Position numbers and translations under genes: made by a program | In this document: in pieces, positions 18,632 to 26,198 of the stretch | Layout of the letters: every line of letters starts with the position of its first letter | Position numbering within the stretch: the stretch's first letter is position 1 | From: Sphingomonadales bacterium CG_4_10_14_3_um_filter_58_15 | Lineage (GTDB): Bacteria; Pseudomonadota; Alphaproteobacteria; Sphingomonadales; Sphingomonadaceae | NCBI GenBank assembly: GCA_002783865.1 | Contig: PFJE01000030.1 | Span: 1 to 42,335, forward strand | Length of the DNA stretch: 42,335 nucleotides | Direction: 5' to 3' | Notes under the pieces: model-generated | The model's input: the letters and a program-made list of their open reading frames with translations, nothing else | Database searches by the model: none | What the model was told of the DNA's origin: nothing

Positions 18632-18648
18632 GGCGAACGACGTTCGCC
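18632..18648. promoter_or_regulatory. 17-bp palindrome upstream of the universal stress protein gene
   Basis: GGCGAAC-GAC-GTTCGCC is a perfect 7-bp inverted repeat with a 3-bp centre, ending 28 bp before the ATG at 18604 and after the end of the ABC ATPase gene. It is too GC-rich and lacks a T-run for an intrinsic terminator, so an operator is more likely. It does not match the FNR/FixK consensus (TTGAT-N4-ATCAA). Confidence 0.35.
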
Positions 18649-18731
18649 AAACCAACACAGCTACCTGGCCCATGTGCTGCATCGTCATTCTCACAAATGC
18701 CGGAATCGTAACCGGCCAGCCATCCGTAGTG

Positions 18732-19520
18732 TTACCTATTCGGGGCATGAAATTCTTCGCCGAGGTAAAAATGGCGCACGACCTTGTCCTCCAGCATGGC
18801 ATCTGGCGAACCGTCAAATACGATCCGGCCTTCGTGCAGCACATAGACCCGGTCCAGCAGACCGACCATCTCGCGGACGTTCTGGTCGGTAATCAGGATG
18901 CCCACATCATGGCTTTCGAGATTGGCAATCATCGTTTTGATATCCCTGACCGAAAGGGGATCAATCCCGGCGAAGGGCTCATCGAAGAGCATGATCGTAG
19001 GATCTGCTGCCATGGCCCTGGCGATTTCGCAACGGCGCCGCTCGCCGCCCGACAGCGCCCGCGCCGGAGCATGGCGAACATAGTCGATATGAAATTCTTC
19101 CAGCAGACGGTCCAGTTTCTCAGCCCTTACGACCGGGTCCGCCTCGAACAGCTCGAGCACCGTCATGATATTCTGTTCGACGGTCAGCCCGCGAAAAATT
19201 GAGGATTCCTGGGGCAAATATCCAAGGCCGCGCAGGGCACGCCGGTCCAGCGAAAGTCCGGTTATATCCTCACCATCGAGAAAAATACGGCCGGAATTAA
19301 CCCGTAACAAACCCAGTATCGAATGGAAGGTTACGGTTTTTCCTGCTCCGTCCCGACCGAGCAAGCCGACCACCTCCGATGGGCGGACATCGATTGAGAC
19401 GTCATTCAGGACCGTCTTTTTGGCAAATTTCTTGGTGATTGAGCAAACCGAAAGCCCGCTGTTATCCAGCGCTGCTGTTGCCGCTATATGCGACGAGGTC
19501 GGAAGAATGCCATGCTTCAA
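18732..19520 (-). CDS. LptB-like ABC transporter ATP-binding protein, divergent paralog
   Basis: A 262-residue ATPase with signature LSGGERRRCEIARAMA, Walker B IMLFDEPFAGIDP and the LptB-typical SIFRGLTVEQNI and ILITDQNVREM. LptB powers lipopolysaccharide extraction by LptFG. The Walker A is odd: GRDGAGKTVTF, where LptB normally has GPNGAGKTTTF, so the second Thr of the loop is Val and Pro-Asn is Arg-Asp. It also has about 20 extra N-terminal residues. No lptA/lptC or rpoN gene is next to it, unlike the usual lptB locus, which suggests a second copy with an altered role. Nucleotide hydrolysis may be changed. Confidence 0.8.
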   Translation of the reverse strand: MKHGILPTSSHIAATAALDNSGLSVCSITKKFAKKTVLNDVSIDVRPSEVVGLLGRDGAGKTVTFHSILGLLRVNSGRIFLDGEDITGLSLDRRALRGLGYLPQESSIFRGLTVEQNIMTVLELFEADPVVRAEKLDRLLEEFHIDYVRHAPARALSGGERRRCEIARAMAADPTIMLFDEPFAGIDPLSVRDIKTMIANLESHDVGILITDQNVREMVGLLDRVYVLHEGRIVFDGSPDAMLEDKVVRHFYLGEEFHAPNR

Positions 19521-19631
19521 CGGTCGGGTTTCCCTGATTGGAAAGCCGGGATGTTAACGGGCAACGTGCCGCAGCAATATTAGGGGGTTTACGTATGTTC
19601 CTCCCGGCATCGGTCGATCTACTGATCACAA

Positions 19632-20042
19632 ATGACCAACGTCCTGAAAGCCGGAATTTTCTATTTCCTTGGCGTCTTCGCGATGGGGTTTGTGCTGGGC
19701 GCATTGCGCATCTATTTTCTGGCACCATACACTGGGCCGGTGATTGCTGTTTTGATTGAAATGCCGTTCATGCTGCTATTTGCCTGGCAGTTATGCCGGC
19801 TGCTGACGACGAGATTGCAAGTCCCTTCCGACACATATCAGCGTTTGACGATGGGCTTTGTCGCATTTGTCTGTCTGATGGCGGGGGAGGTTCTGACTGC
19901 CTTGCTTTTACAGAACGGTCGGATGACGGAATTTTTCCAGATGTTTGATTTGCCAGAGAATCGCATTGGGCTCGCAGGTCAAATCGCTTTTGCGCTGTTT
20001 CCGCTGGTGCAGGGTTACGCCCAGCTCAAGAACGAACCATGA
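19632..20042 (+). CDS. small integral membrane protein, function unknown
   Basis: A 136-residue hydrophobic protein with four likely membrane helices (about 6-28, 36-55, 72-92 and 110-130) and short loops. No charged active-site pattern or named family is evident to me. It begins about 110 bp from the divergent LptB-like gene and ends 12 bp before the convergent L,D-transpeptidase gene. The compact, complete frame and consistent hydrophobic periodicity support a real gene. Confidence 0.7.
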   Translation: MTNVLKAGIFYFLGVFAMGFVLGALRIYFLAPYTGPVIAVLIEMPFMLLFAWQLCRLLTTRLQVPSDTYQRLTMGFVAFVCLMAGEVLTALLLQNGRMTEFFQMFDLPENRIGLAGQIAFALFPLVQGYAQLKNEP

Positions 20043-20054
20043 TATAAACGTCTT

Positions 20055-20696
20055 CTAGACCCTGTCTGCATAGAGCAGGCGACCGGGTCCCAGTCTTTCC
20101 AATATGACGGGCAGATCGCTCTCCGAGAAGGCAAAGCAGCCCTGACTTCGGCCAAGTTTTCCGTGTTCCCTGATCATCTCTGCTTCTGCATACCAAGCGC
20201 CGTGGATGACGATCGCCCGAGCCTCGGCCATATCGTTGCTGGGATCAAGTCCCTGCAGACGCCGCGAAGTTCCGTGCTTGCCGACATAAGTGTCGCTAAT
20301 GATATAGCTGCCGCCCGAAGAGGCTTCCGAACCCGGAACGTTGGAAAATTCCTGCAGCCAGCCGGTGTGTCGCAGATCCGAACCTTTGCCATGGGCAACC
20401 AGGAAGGACTGGGCCGTCCCGTTCATCAGATCGACGATATGAAAGCGCTGTTTTGCGCTATGCAGCGAATAGTCGGCAATCCCGATTCTGTCAGTGTATT
20501 GCAACGAAGAGTAATGTGTCGCCATTGCAGCCTTGGCGCGGTCGAGCAAAGTCGTCGAACCGGCCGGCGGTGGGGTCTTCGGAAGAGCCGGAACCGGTTT
20601 CACCTCCCTGCTCGCTGCCAGCGACCGGGAGCCGAGGCCATAAGCCGCACCGGTAATGCCCAGCAGTCCTGCGGTAAGAAAATTTCGTCTTCTCAT
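20055..20696 (-). CDS. murein L,D-transpeptidase catalytic-domain protein (YkuD_2 type), Tat-exported
   Basis: A 213-residue exported protein. It starts MRRRNFLTAGLLG, a twin-arginine signal (RRxFL) with a hydrophobic helix and AAS cleavage region. The catalytic part has VIHGAWYAEAEMI and LGRSQGCFAFSESDLP, in which the Cys of SQGC is the expected nucleophile of this transpeptidase class. Such enzymes form 3-3 cross-links or attach proteins to peptidoglycan; members of this short subfamily are poorly characterised. It is divergent from a second L,D-transpeptidase 87 bp away. Confidence 0.85.
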   Translation of the reverse strand: MRRRNFLTAGLLGITGAAYGLGSRSLAASREVKPVPALPKTPPPAGSTTLLDRAKAAMATHYSSLQYTDRIGIADYSLHSAKQRFHIVDLMNGTAQSFLVAHGKGSDLRHTGWLQEFSNVPGSEASSGGSYIISDTYVGKHGTSRRLQGLDPSNDMAEARAIVIHGAWYAEAEMIREHGKLGRSQGCFAFSESDLPVILERLGPGRLLYADRV

Positions 20697-20783
20697 ACTT
20701 CATCGGTAGCAGTTTTTTCCTGTACCGGGGATTAAGTATTAATACTGATTGTCGGAGCGGCCGATAGCCCGGAGAGGGAACGC

Positions 20784-21941
20784 ATGAAAATATTATTAGC
20801 TATCCTGGCCGGAGTGCTGCTTTCGACCTCGGTTTTCGCCCAGCCAGAAGATCAAGCGGAAAATTACCTGATCTGGACCGACCCGCAATTAGCGCAATTG
20901 CAGCGACTGGTGGATGCTCGCCTATCCGAGGGTCTGGAACGCTGTACCATCACGGATTTTAGCCAACCCAATTCCGCGACCGATCCCGACCGCCGTTCGC
21001 GCCTCGCTACAGCCGCTGCGAACGAGTTGATGATGGCCTATCTTGAGGGCTGTTCTCCCGCCTCGGCCAGAGCGAAATGGCATATCGATAGCGATGACCG
21101 CTATATTGATACGCAGCAATTGTTGTTGAAGGCATTGGTCCACGATGATCTTCCTGCCTATTTTGCCGCGCTGCGCCCGCGCAATCCGCAATATCGGGCG
21201 CTGCGCGAAGCCTATGCCGTGGAAACCGATGATGAAAAACGCGCCACGCTGGCGGTCAATATGGAACGCTGGCGCTGGATGCCGCTGGTGATGGGAGACA
21301 AATATCTGCTGGTGAACGCCGCCAGTTTTGAGGTGACGCTCTGGGAAGAGGACAAGAAAATCCGGACATGGCCGAACATCGTTGGCAAGACCAAATCGCC
21401 CACGCCGATTTTTGACGCCATGGTTAGCGGCGTTATCCTGAATCCCTGGTGGGAAATTCCCACATCCATCGTCGCCGAGAGCATCGGATCGCTGGTGCGC
21501 AACCATCCGGCGACGGCGCGGCGGAAAGGCTATGTCGTTCAGAATGGACGGTACAGGCAGCGCCCCGGACCCGGCAATGCTCTGGGCCAGATGAAACTGG
21601 TCATGCCAAACCCATACAGCATCTATTTGCATGACACGCCGAACAAGAATCTTTTTTCCGAACCCGTACGAACCTTCAGCCATGGCTGTATCCGGGTCGG
21701 CGGAGCTATCGATCTGGCAAAGACCTTGCTGGAGGGATCAGCGACCGAAGAGCAGGTCGACGCTATATTGGCCAGCCGGGAAACTACAAAACTGTCTTTG
21801 GCCAAGCCGATCCCGGTCTATATCGCCTATTTTACGGCAGAGAACTCAGAAAACAACGGTGTTCGCTATTTCCCGGATGTCTATAACCGCGATCGCCTGC
21901 AATTGGCGCAGCAGAATAGCGGGACGCGCTGCGCCGTATAA
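20784..21941 (+). CDS. L,D-transpeptidase, YcbB/LdtD-like
   Basis: A 385-residue periplasmic enzyme with a Sec signal peptide (residues 1-19, ending VFAQ) and a YcbB-type layout. Residues 155-165 carry NMERWRWMP, the beta-rich YkuD core has VGKTKSPTPIF and NPWWEIPTSI, and the active site is HDTPNKNLF followed by TFSHGCIRVG with the nucleophilic Cys. YcbB makes 3-3 cross-links between peptidoglycan stems. It is shorter than E. coli LdtD (615 residues) because most of the N-terminal and peptidoglycan-binding regions are missing, which is usual in alphaproteobacteria. It is convergent with the RiPP cassette. Confidence 0.9.
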   Translation: MKILLAILAGVLLSTSVFAQPEDQAENYLIWTDPQLAQLQRLVDARLSEGLERCTITDFSQPNSATDPDRRSRLATAAANELMMAYLEGCSPASARAKWHIDSDDRYIDTQQLLLKALVHDDLPAYFAALRPRNPQYRALREAYAVETDDEKRATLAVNMERWRWMPLVMGDKYLLVNAASFEVTLWEEDKKIRTWPNIVGKTKSPTPIFDAMVSGVILNPWWEIPTSIVAESIGSLVRNHPATARRKGYVVQNGRYRQRPGPGNALGQMKLVMPNPYSIYLHDTPNKNLFSEPVRTFSHGCIRVGGAIDLAKTLLEGSATEEQVDAILASRETTKLSLAKPIPVYIAYFTAENSENNGVRYFPDVYNRDRLQLAQQNSGTRCAV

Positions 21942-22041
21942 TTGTTTTTCACTAGCTGTGTGGCGCTGAAGTTTCGCGATGGTGGCCAAAGCTATCAACC
22001 TTTAGGCTGATCATGTTCGAGCGCATCTTTGCGATGCACAG

Positions 22042-23292
22042 CTAGCGGCCACGCCAATCCGCCAGTTCATCCAAAAATACCCGCCCGGATCCGGTAAATT
22101 TGCCGTGCTTGGCCAAGATCTCGATCGCACCTTCGATATCGTTCTCCAGTTCCTCTACACTTCCATGAACAGCATCTGCCTTTCGTCTGTGATCAAGAAC
22201 ATTGGAGAAGACATAGGCTCCTTCCAATATTCCCGCCAAAGGTCGCGGATCGGGACGCCATGGGACAGCAAATCGTTCCACCTCATCCTGAGCATAAAAA
22301 TCTTCCAGAATGGGGTCGACCAGTTGCATGTAACGCAACTTTACATGGGCATTTTCGTGGATGATATTCTCCGCCATGATGTCCGGCTCGTCGGGATCAA
22401 GGAACATGGCGCCCTGTCTCGAAAGAACGGTGAAGCCAATTTTTTTGTGCGGGCCGGTCGTGCGCGGAACCAAAACCGGGGTAAATGCTTTCACGTCCTC
22501 CGCTATTTCGGACGAAGCCTGCTCAATCTTTTCCATCGCCTGACGATAGGGGGTGACTGGAAACTCTTGCGGATATTGTTCGGCGCACGCCCCAAAAAAA
22601 TGGGTGCCGGTATTGCGTTCATTCGTTCCTGTCCAATGCGGCCTGAGCCATTCATCCCGGCATTGCAGTTGTGTGCCGCTGTCGGAGATCAAGTTATAGG
22701 TGTTAATGGAAAAACCGTCTTTCTCCACCTTGGGCAGCGGTGTGGCGGACTCTCCGGCATAGTCTTCGATCGGCAACTCGATGTTTAGTCCGTCTGGAAA
22801 ATGGACGGAAATCGAACCGCGCTGGCAGCGCAGCTCAATGGCTTGATTGGCCCGTGCAGGCCCAAATTCCAAATGACGGTCATAAATGGGAGCGCGGAGC
22901 CCTCCCTCAATATCCAACTTGACCTGCCAGTGATGCTCGGCTTTCGCGGCAACGCTCAATTGGATGCCAAGCGAGGCCGCTTGCTGGACAATCGGTATTG
23001 GGTGTTGAACGTCGACATTTCCGCTCACTCTGCGCATCGCCGACAACCAGTATTGGCTAGTTGGGTGAAGCAGGAATTTCTGAATTTCAGAGGTGGTTGA
23101 GGACCGAACCAAAAATGCGAACTGAAGCAATTGCTCGGCATCTGTTATTGATAAGCCGAGCGATCGCTGTTCTTCGATATAGTGGCGGCAGACAGTCTCA
23201 ATCTGCTTTTTCGTATGATCGAGCACCTTGCTCAAGATCGCATAGCGATGTTTCTTGTTGGCCGGACCCGCTTGTAGAATCGAATGAGACAT
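22042..23292 (-). CDS. HExxH-type peptide beta-hydroxylase family protein of the RiPP cassette
   Basis: A 416-residue protein with HENAH at residues 312-316 followed by PWRPDPRP at 344-351 and GILEGAYVF. This combination defines the HExxH domain that accompanies FxsB-type radical SAM maturases (TIGR04267, recently described as peptide beta-hydroxylases). In many actinobacterial systems this domain is fused to the maturase and has lost its motif; here it is a separate protein with the motif intact, so activity is expected. The first 270 residues have no named domain visible to me. Its ATG overlaps the TGA of the maturase gene by one base (TGATG), so translation is coupled. The precursor peptide is the likely substrate. 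Confidence 0.82.
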   Translation of the reverse strand: MSHSILQAGPANKKHRYAILSKVLDHTKKQIETVCRHYIEEQRSLGLSITDAEQLLQFAFLVRSSTTSEIQKFLLHPTSQYWLSAMRRVSGNVDVQHPIPIVQQAASLGIQLSVAAKAEHHWQVKLDIEGGLRAPIYDRHLEFGPARANQAIELRCQRGSISVHFPDGLNIELPIEDYAGESATPLPKVEKDGFSINTYNLISDSGTQLQCRDEWLRPHWTGTNERNTGTHFFGACAEQYPQEFPVTPYRQAMEKIEQASSEIAEDVKAFTPVLVPRTTGPHKKIGFTVLSRQGAMFLDPDEPDIMAENIIHENAHVKLRYMQLVDPILEDFYAQDEVERFAVPWRPDPRPLAGILEGAYVFSNVLDHRRKADAVHGSVEELENDIEGAIEILAKHGKFTGSGRVFLDELADWRGR

Positions 23293-24431
23293 CAAACCAC
23301 TTGCTCCCTGACTTTTTCCGGTAGCGATTCGCTCACACGGCTGTGGATATGCTCAACCAGTGGCAATAACGCATCGCAATAAACGCTGGGATGCATGAAA
23401 CTGCCGTCGGCTCCATATCGGTGGGGCATATAGCCGCCGCAAATGTCCCGGGCCGGGCATTGCTGGCATTGCGCGCACAGGCCGTCAGCACCTTCCTGGA
23501 AAGCGGCGATCATGGGATTGCTCGCCAGCTGGTCCAATCTTGTGTCGACCAGATTTGCTCCCAATTTGGTCACGCCATCGAAGCAACATTTAAAAGCGTC
23601 CGTAGGCTCCAGACTGCCATCTGTTTCGATAACCAGCACGTCGACCGGCTTGCCGCCGATGTTGTCGGTGCTTACCGGATAGCCAAACATCATGCGGATC
23701 ATATTGTCAAAATATCGGACATGCCTGTTCGGCCTGTTTCTATCGAACCAACCATCGAAGAATGCGATGAGCCAGTCCCGATATTCTTCAATCGGTCTGG
23801 GTGGTTTATGAACATGATTGGCATGGGGCAGGGAGAGATCAAAGCCTACAACATCTATGTCTTCCCAAAACGCGTGCATCGCGTCCGGACTGATTTGCGT
23901 ATCCACAACGGCGAGCACATTCGAGAAAACTTCTTGTCCTCTGGGATGGTTTTGCAGCAGCCGGATCGTATCAAAAACGCGCTCATACGATCCGTTGCCG
24001 CGATGATCGCGTCTATGCCGATCGTGAACTTGCCGCGGGCCGTCGACGCTGATGCCGATGCGGATGCCCAATTCTATGAATAGTTCTATCCATTCTTCAT
24101 CGACCAGCGTTCCGTTGGATTGAATGCTGAAGCGTGGCTCAACGCCGCTATCGAGAAATTTTGAACGAACAATCTCAACGATTCGACGAAGCCGCTTTTT
24201 CCCGGCAAGCAATGGCTCGCCGCCATGCATGATGAAGTGAATCGACGATAGTCCGTTCTGCCGGGCATGCTCCAATATCCTGCTTGAGCATTTTTCAGTG
24301 ACATCATCCAGCATGACGGCGGGTTGATTGCGATAGGTATCGTCTTGCAGATTATACATATAGCAATAGTCGCAATTCAGATTGCACCGGCTGGCTATCT
24401 TTACGACGAACGTCGAAAAGGGGACTCCCAT
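23292..24431 (-). CDS. radical SAM/SPASM cyclophane-forming maturase, FxsB family
   Basis: A 379-residue radical SAM enzyme. The [4Fe-4S] motif CNLNCDYC has cysteines at 16, 20 and 23, and MHGGEP follows at 68-73. A SPASM region at the C-terminus has cysteines at 282, 283, 319, 322, 325, 331 and 352, within CAQCQQCPARDICGGY and HPSVYC. The CGGYMPHRYG and PSVYC blocks are characteristic of FxsB-type maturases, which join the ring of an aromatic residue to the beta-carbon of the residue two positions on, giving three-residue cyclophanes. I chose ATG at 24431 (GGAG eight nt upstream) over a TTG at 24455 without a site. It lies 67 nt after the precursor gene. Confidence 0.9.
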   Translation of the reverse strand: MGVPFSTFVVKIASRCNLNCDYCYMYNLQDDTYRNQPAVMLDDVTEKCSSRILEHARQNGLSSIHFIMHGGEPLLAGKKRLRRIVEIVRSKFLDSGVEPRFSIQSNGTLVDEEWIELFIELGIRIGISVDGPRQVHDRHRRDHRGNGSYERVFDTIRLLQNHPRGQEVFSNVLAVVDTQISPDAMHAFWEDIDVVGFDLSLPHANHVHKPPRPIEEYRDWLIAFFDGWFDRNRPNRHVRYFDNMIRMMFGYPVSTDNIGGKPVDVLVIETDGSLEPTDAFKCCFDGVTKLGANLVDTRLDQLASNPMIAAFQEGADGLCAQCQQCPARDICGGYMPHRYGADGSFMHPSVYCDALLPLVEHIHSRVSESLPEKVREQVV

Positions 24432-24463
24432 GGGAGGTTCTCCAAATCGGGTCAAAAATTCGT

Positions 24464-24493
24464 TTTGGCAGCGATGCAGTCACCGCTGCCAAA
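24464..24493 (-). terminator. hairpin plus T5 between precursor and maturase genes, probable attenuator
   Basis: On the transcribed (minus) strand TTTGGCAGCG (24493-24484) pairs perfectly with CGCTGCCAAA (24473-24464) around a 10-nt loop; a run of five T follows a few bases later (24460-24456). This resembles a weak intrinsic terminator. Because the maturase gene continues directly downstream with no other promoter visible, partial read-through would give more precursor than enzyme, as is common in RiPP operons. Confidence 0.6.
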
Positions 24494-24498
24494 TGAAT

Positions 24499-24792
24499 TT
24501 ATGCCGCAGATGAAAAAGTCGAGAAGGTTGAAAAGGTCGAGAAGGTCGAGAACATATCGCTATCGATTGCGAAATCATCTCTGCCCAATAACCCGGCCGC
24601 TGCGGCCATCGCCGACCGGACCGCTTCACTGCGAACCTTGGCCAGTTGATCTTGCGAGAGTTCGATACCCCCGAGATCAAAACTGAGCTTTGTTTGCGGC
24701 TGTTCGAGCAGCTTTTTGTTTGTGGGTTCGGTGTAGTAGATTTTTCTACACGTATCTTGTTTGGGCGGTGTAGATTTTCTGATTTTTGCCAT
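24499..24792 (-). CDS. RiPP precursor peptide with repeated FST core and FxSxx C-terminus
   Basis: A 97-residue peptide with an AGGAG site eight nt before the ATG. Residues 1-80 form a leader with a basic start and an amphipathic helix (LSQDQLAKVRSEAVRSAMAA). Residues 81-97 are FSTFSTFSTFSTFSSAA, with Phe at 81, 84, 87, 90 and 93. The last five residues, FSSAA, match the FxSxx-COOH signature of FxsB substrates. The four preceding repeats carry Thr where the terminal one has Ser, giving up to five candidate F-x-S/T cyclophane sites. The repeats use different synonymous codons (TTC/TTT, TCG/TCA, ACC/ACT), so the peptide pattern is preserved by selection rather than by recent copying alone. It is the first gene of the cassette. 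No protease or export gene is adjacent. Confidence 0.85.
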   Translation of the reverse strand: MAKIRKSTPPKQDTCRKIYYTEPTNKKLLEQPQTKLSFDLGGIELSQDQLAKVRSEAVRSAMAAAAGLLGRDDFAIDSDMFSTFSTFSTFSTFSSAA

Positions 24793-25196
24793 GACATCAC
24801 TCCTAGATAAAAGATCAACAGAGATTATGTTTTATGGCGACCTGCGACTCGATTTAGCAGAAATTAACCAATATTGCAATTTTCGAAATACATGATCTAA
24901 GTTACTTTCATCTATGCAAATCTCTATTTGAGAACCGGAGCAATCCTATTGTCGGCCGCGCGATAACCGCGATAGCAAGGTGCCAGCGATAGCTGGTCAA
25001 GGCTCGGTTCGACGGACAAATTCTCTGCCAGATTCGCTGTTTGCCCCATAGTGCCACTAACTCTATGATCCATGAGAACTTCCACGAATCGGCTCCCCGC
25101 CGGGTAGTTTCCCCGTTCTAACATTCACTCCGAACCCTTCTGCCATTGATCGCCAACTTTTCTTGCAGCCGCCAAAGCTTGTGATAAGGTACTGCA
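24793..25196. other. 404-bp divergent region between the RiPP precursor and bchI
   Basis: The half next to the precursor is AT-rich and holds its probable promoter. The half near bchI contains a short minus-strand frame (24924-25124, 66 codons) that resembles no known protein. I find no TGT-N12-ACA PpsR-type box here, unlike the bchC promoter. A small stem (CCAGC-GATA-GCTGG) lies near 24987-25000. Confidence 0.5.
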
Positions 25197-26198
25197 ATGA
25201 GCGGTTTTCCTTTTAGTGCAATTGTCGGTCAGGAAGAGATGAAGCTGGCGCTGCTAGTGGCGGCGGTGGATGCCCGTATTGGCGGCGTGATGATCTTTGG
25301 CGATCGCGGGACAGGCAAGTCGACCGCCGCGCGGGCGCTGGCCGCAACCTTGCCGCAGATCAGGGCGGTCGATGGTTGTCGCTTTCATTGCGAGCCGGAG
25401 AACCGTGATGATTGTCCGGATCCGTGCACCAGTAAAAGGATACGCAAAATGGCGGTGCCGTTTGTCGATCTGCCGCTCGGTTCGACCGAGGATCGCGTCG
25501 TTGGTACGCTGGATCTTGAAAAGGCACTGGCGCACGGCGAAAAGCATTTCGAGCCGGGGCTGCTGGCCAAGGCGCATCGCGGTTTTCTCTATATCGACGA
25601 GATCAATCTGCTGGAGGATCATGTGGTCGATCTGCTGCTTGATGTCGCGGCTTCTGGTGAGAATCTGGTCGAGCGCGATGGACTTAGCATAAGACATCCG
25701 GCGCGTTTTGTGCTGATTGGCAGCGGCAATCCGGAGGAGGGCGAACTGCGCCCACAGTTGCTCGACCGCTTTGGGTTGTCGGTGGAAGTGAAGACGCCGG
25801 ACGATATCGATCAGCGCGTCGAGATCATGCGCCGCTGCGATGCGCAGGAGCGGGACGCGGCGAAATTTACCGCCAAGTGGAAGGGCGAGGACGCGAAAGT
25901 GCTGCGCCAGATTGATCGTGCGAAAAAGGCGCTGCCCAAGGTGAAAACGCCGGCGAAAATTTTGCGGGACACGGCGGCCTTGTGCAAGGCGGTTGGCGCT
26001 GACGGCCTGCGCGGCGAATTGACCTTGATGCGAGGGGCGAGAGCATTTGCCGCGCTGCAGGGCGATGTGTCGGTGACGCTGGACCATCTGAAAACCATGG
26101 CACCCTTGTCGCTGCGCCATCGCTTGCGCCGGGATGTGCTCGATGAAACCGGTTCAACGGTTCGGATCGAGAGGGCGCTGGAGGAGTTGTTCGGTTGA
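25197..26198 (+). CDS. bchI: magnesium chelatase subunit I
   Basis: A 333-residue AAA+ ATPase of the Mg-chelatase, which inserts Mg2+ into protoporphyrin IX, the committed step of bacteriochlorophyll synthesis. Walker A GDRGTGKST is at residues 35-43, Walker B FLYIDEINLL near 135, and the cysteine-containing insert ENRDDCPDPC near 70 is typical of BchI. BchI forms a hexamer that works with BchD and the large subunit BchH, which is not in this window. It is the first gene of bchIDO and overlaps bchD by four bases. Confidence 0.97.
   Translation: MSGFPFSAIVGQEEMKLALLVAAVDARIGGVMIFGDRGTGKSTAARALAATLPQIRAVDGCRFHCEPENRDDCPDPCTSKRIRKMAVPFVDLPLGSTEDRVVGTLDLEKALAHGEKHFEPGLLAKAHRGFLYIDEINLLEDHVVDLLLDVAASGENLVERDGLSIRHPARFVLIGSGNPEEGELRPQLLDRFGLSVEVKTPDDIDQRVEIMRRCDAQERDAAKFTAKWKGEDAKVLRQIDRAKKALPKVKTPAKILRDTAALCKAVGADGLRGELTLMRGARAFAALQGDVSVTLDHLKTMAPLSLRHRLRRDVLDETGSTVRIERALEELFG

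Noticed and set aside
20055-20065. 11-nt match CTAGACCCTGT to the end of the 739-1010 element at the stop of the L,D-transpeptidase
   Set aside because: Only 11 bases match, with no inverted partner nearby. One such match in 42 kb is within chance.
24480-24818. Alternative minus-strand frame overlapping the RiPP precursor
   Set aside because: The other frame has the AGGAG site at proper distance, the FxSxx ending and a stop just before the maturase; this one yields a basic, low-complexity protein.
24924-25124. 66-codon minus-strand frame upstream of the RiPP precursor
   Set aside because: It has a GGAG near the start but no motif, no core-like ending and no family resemblance, so it is not reported as a gene or as a second precursor.
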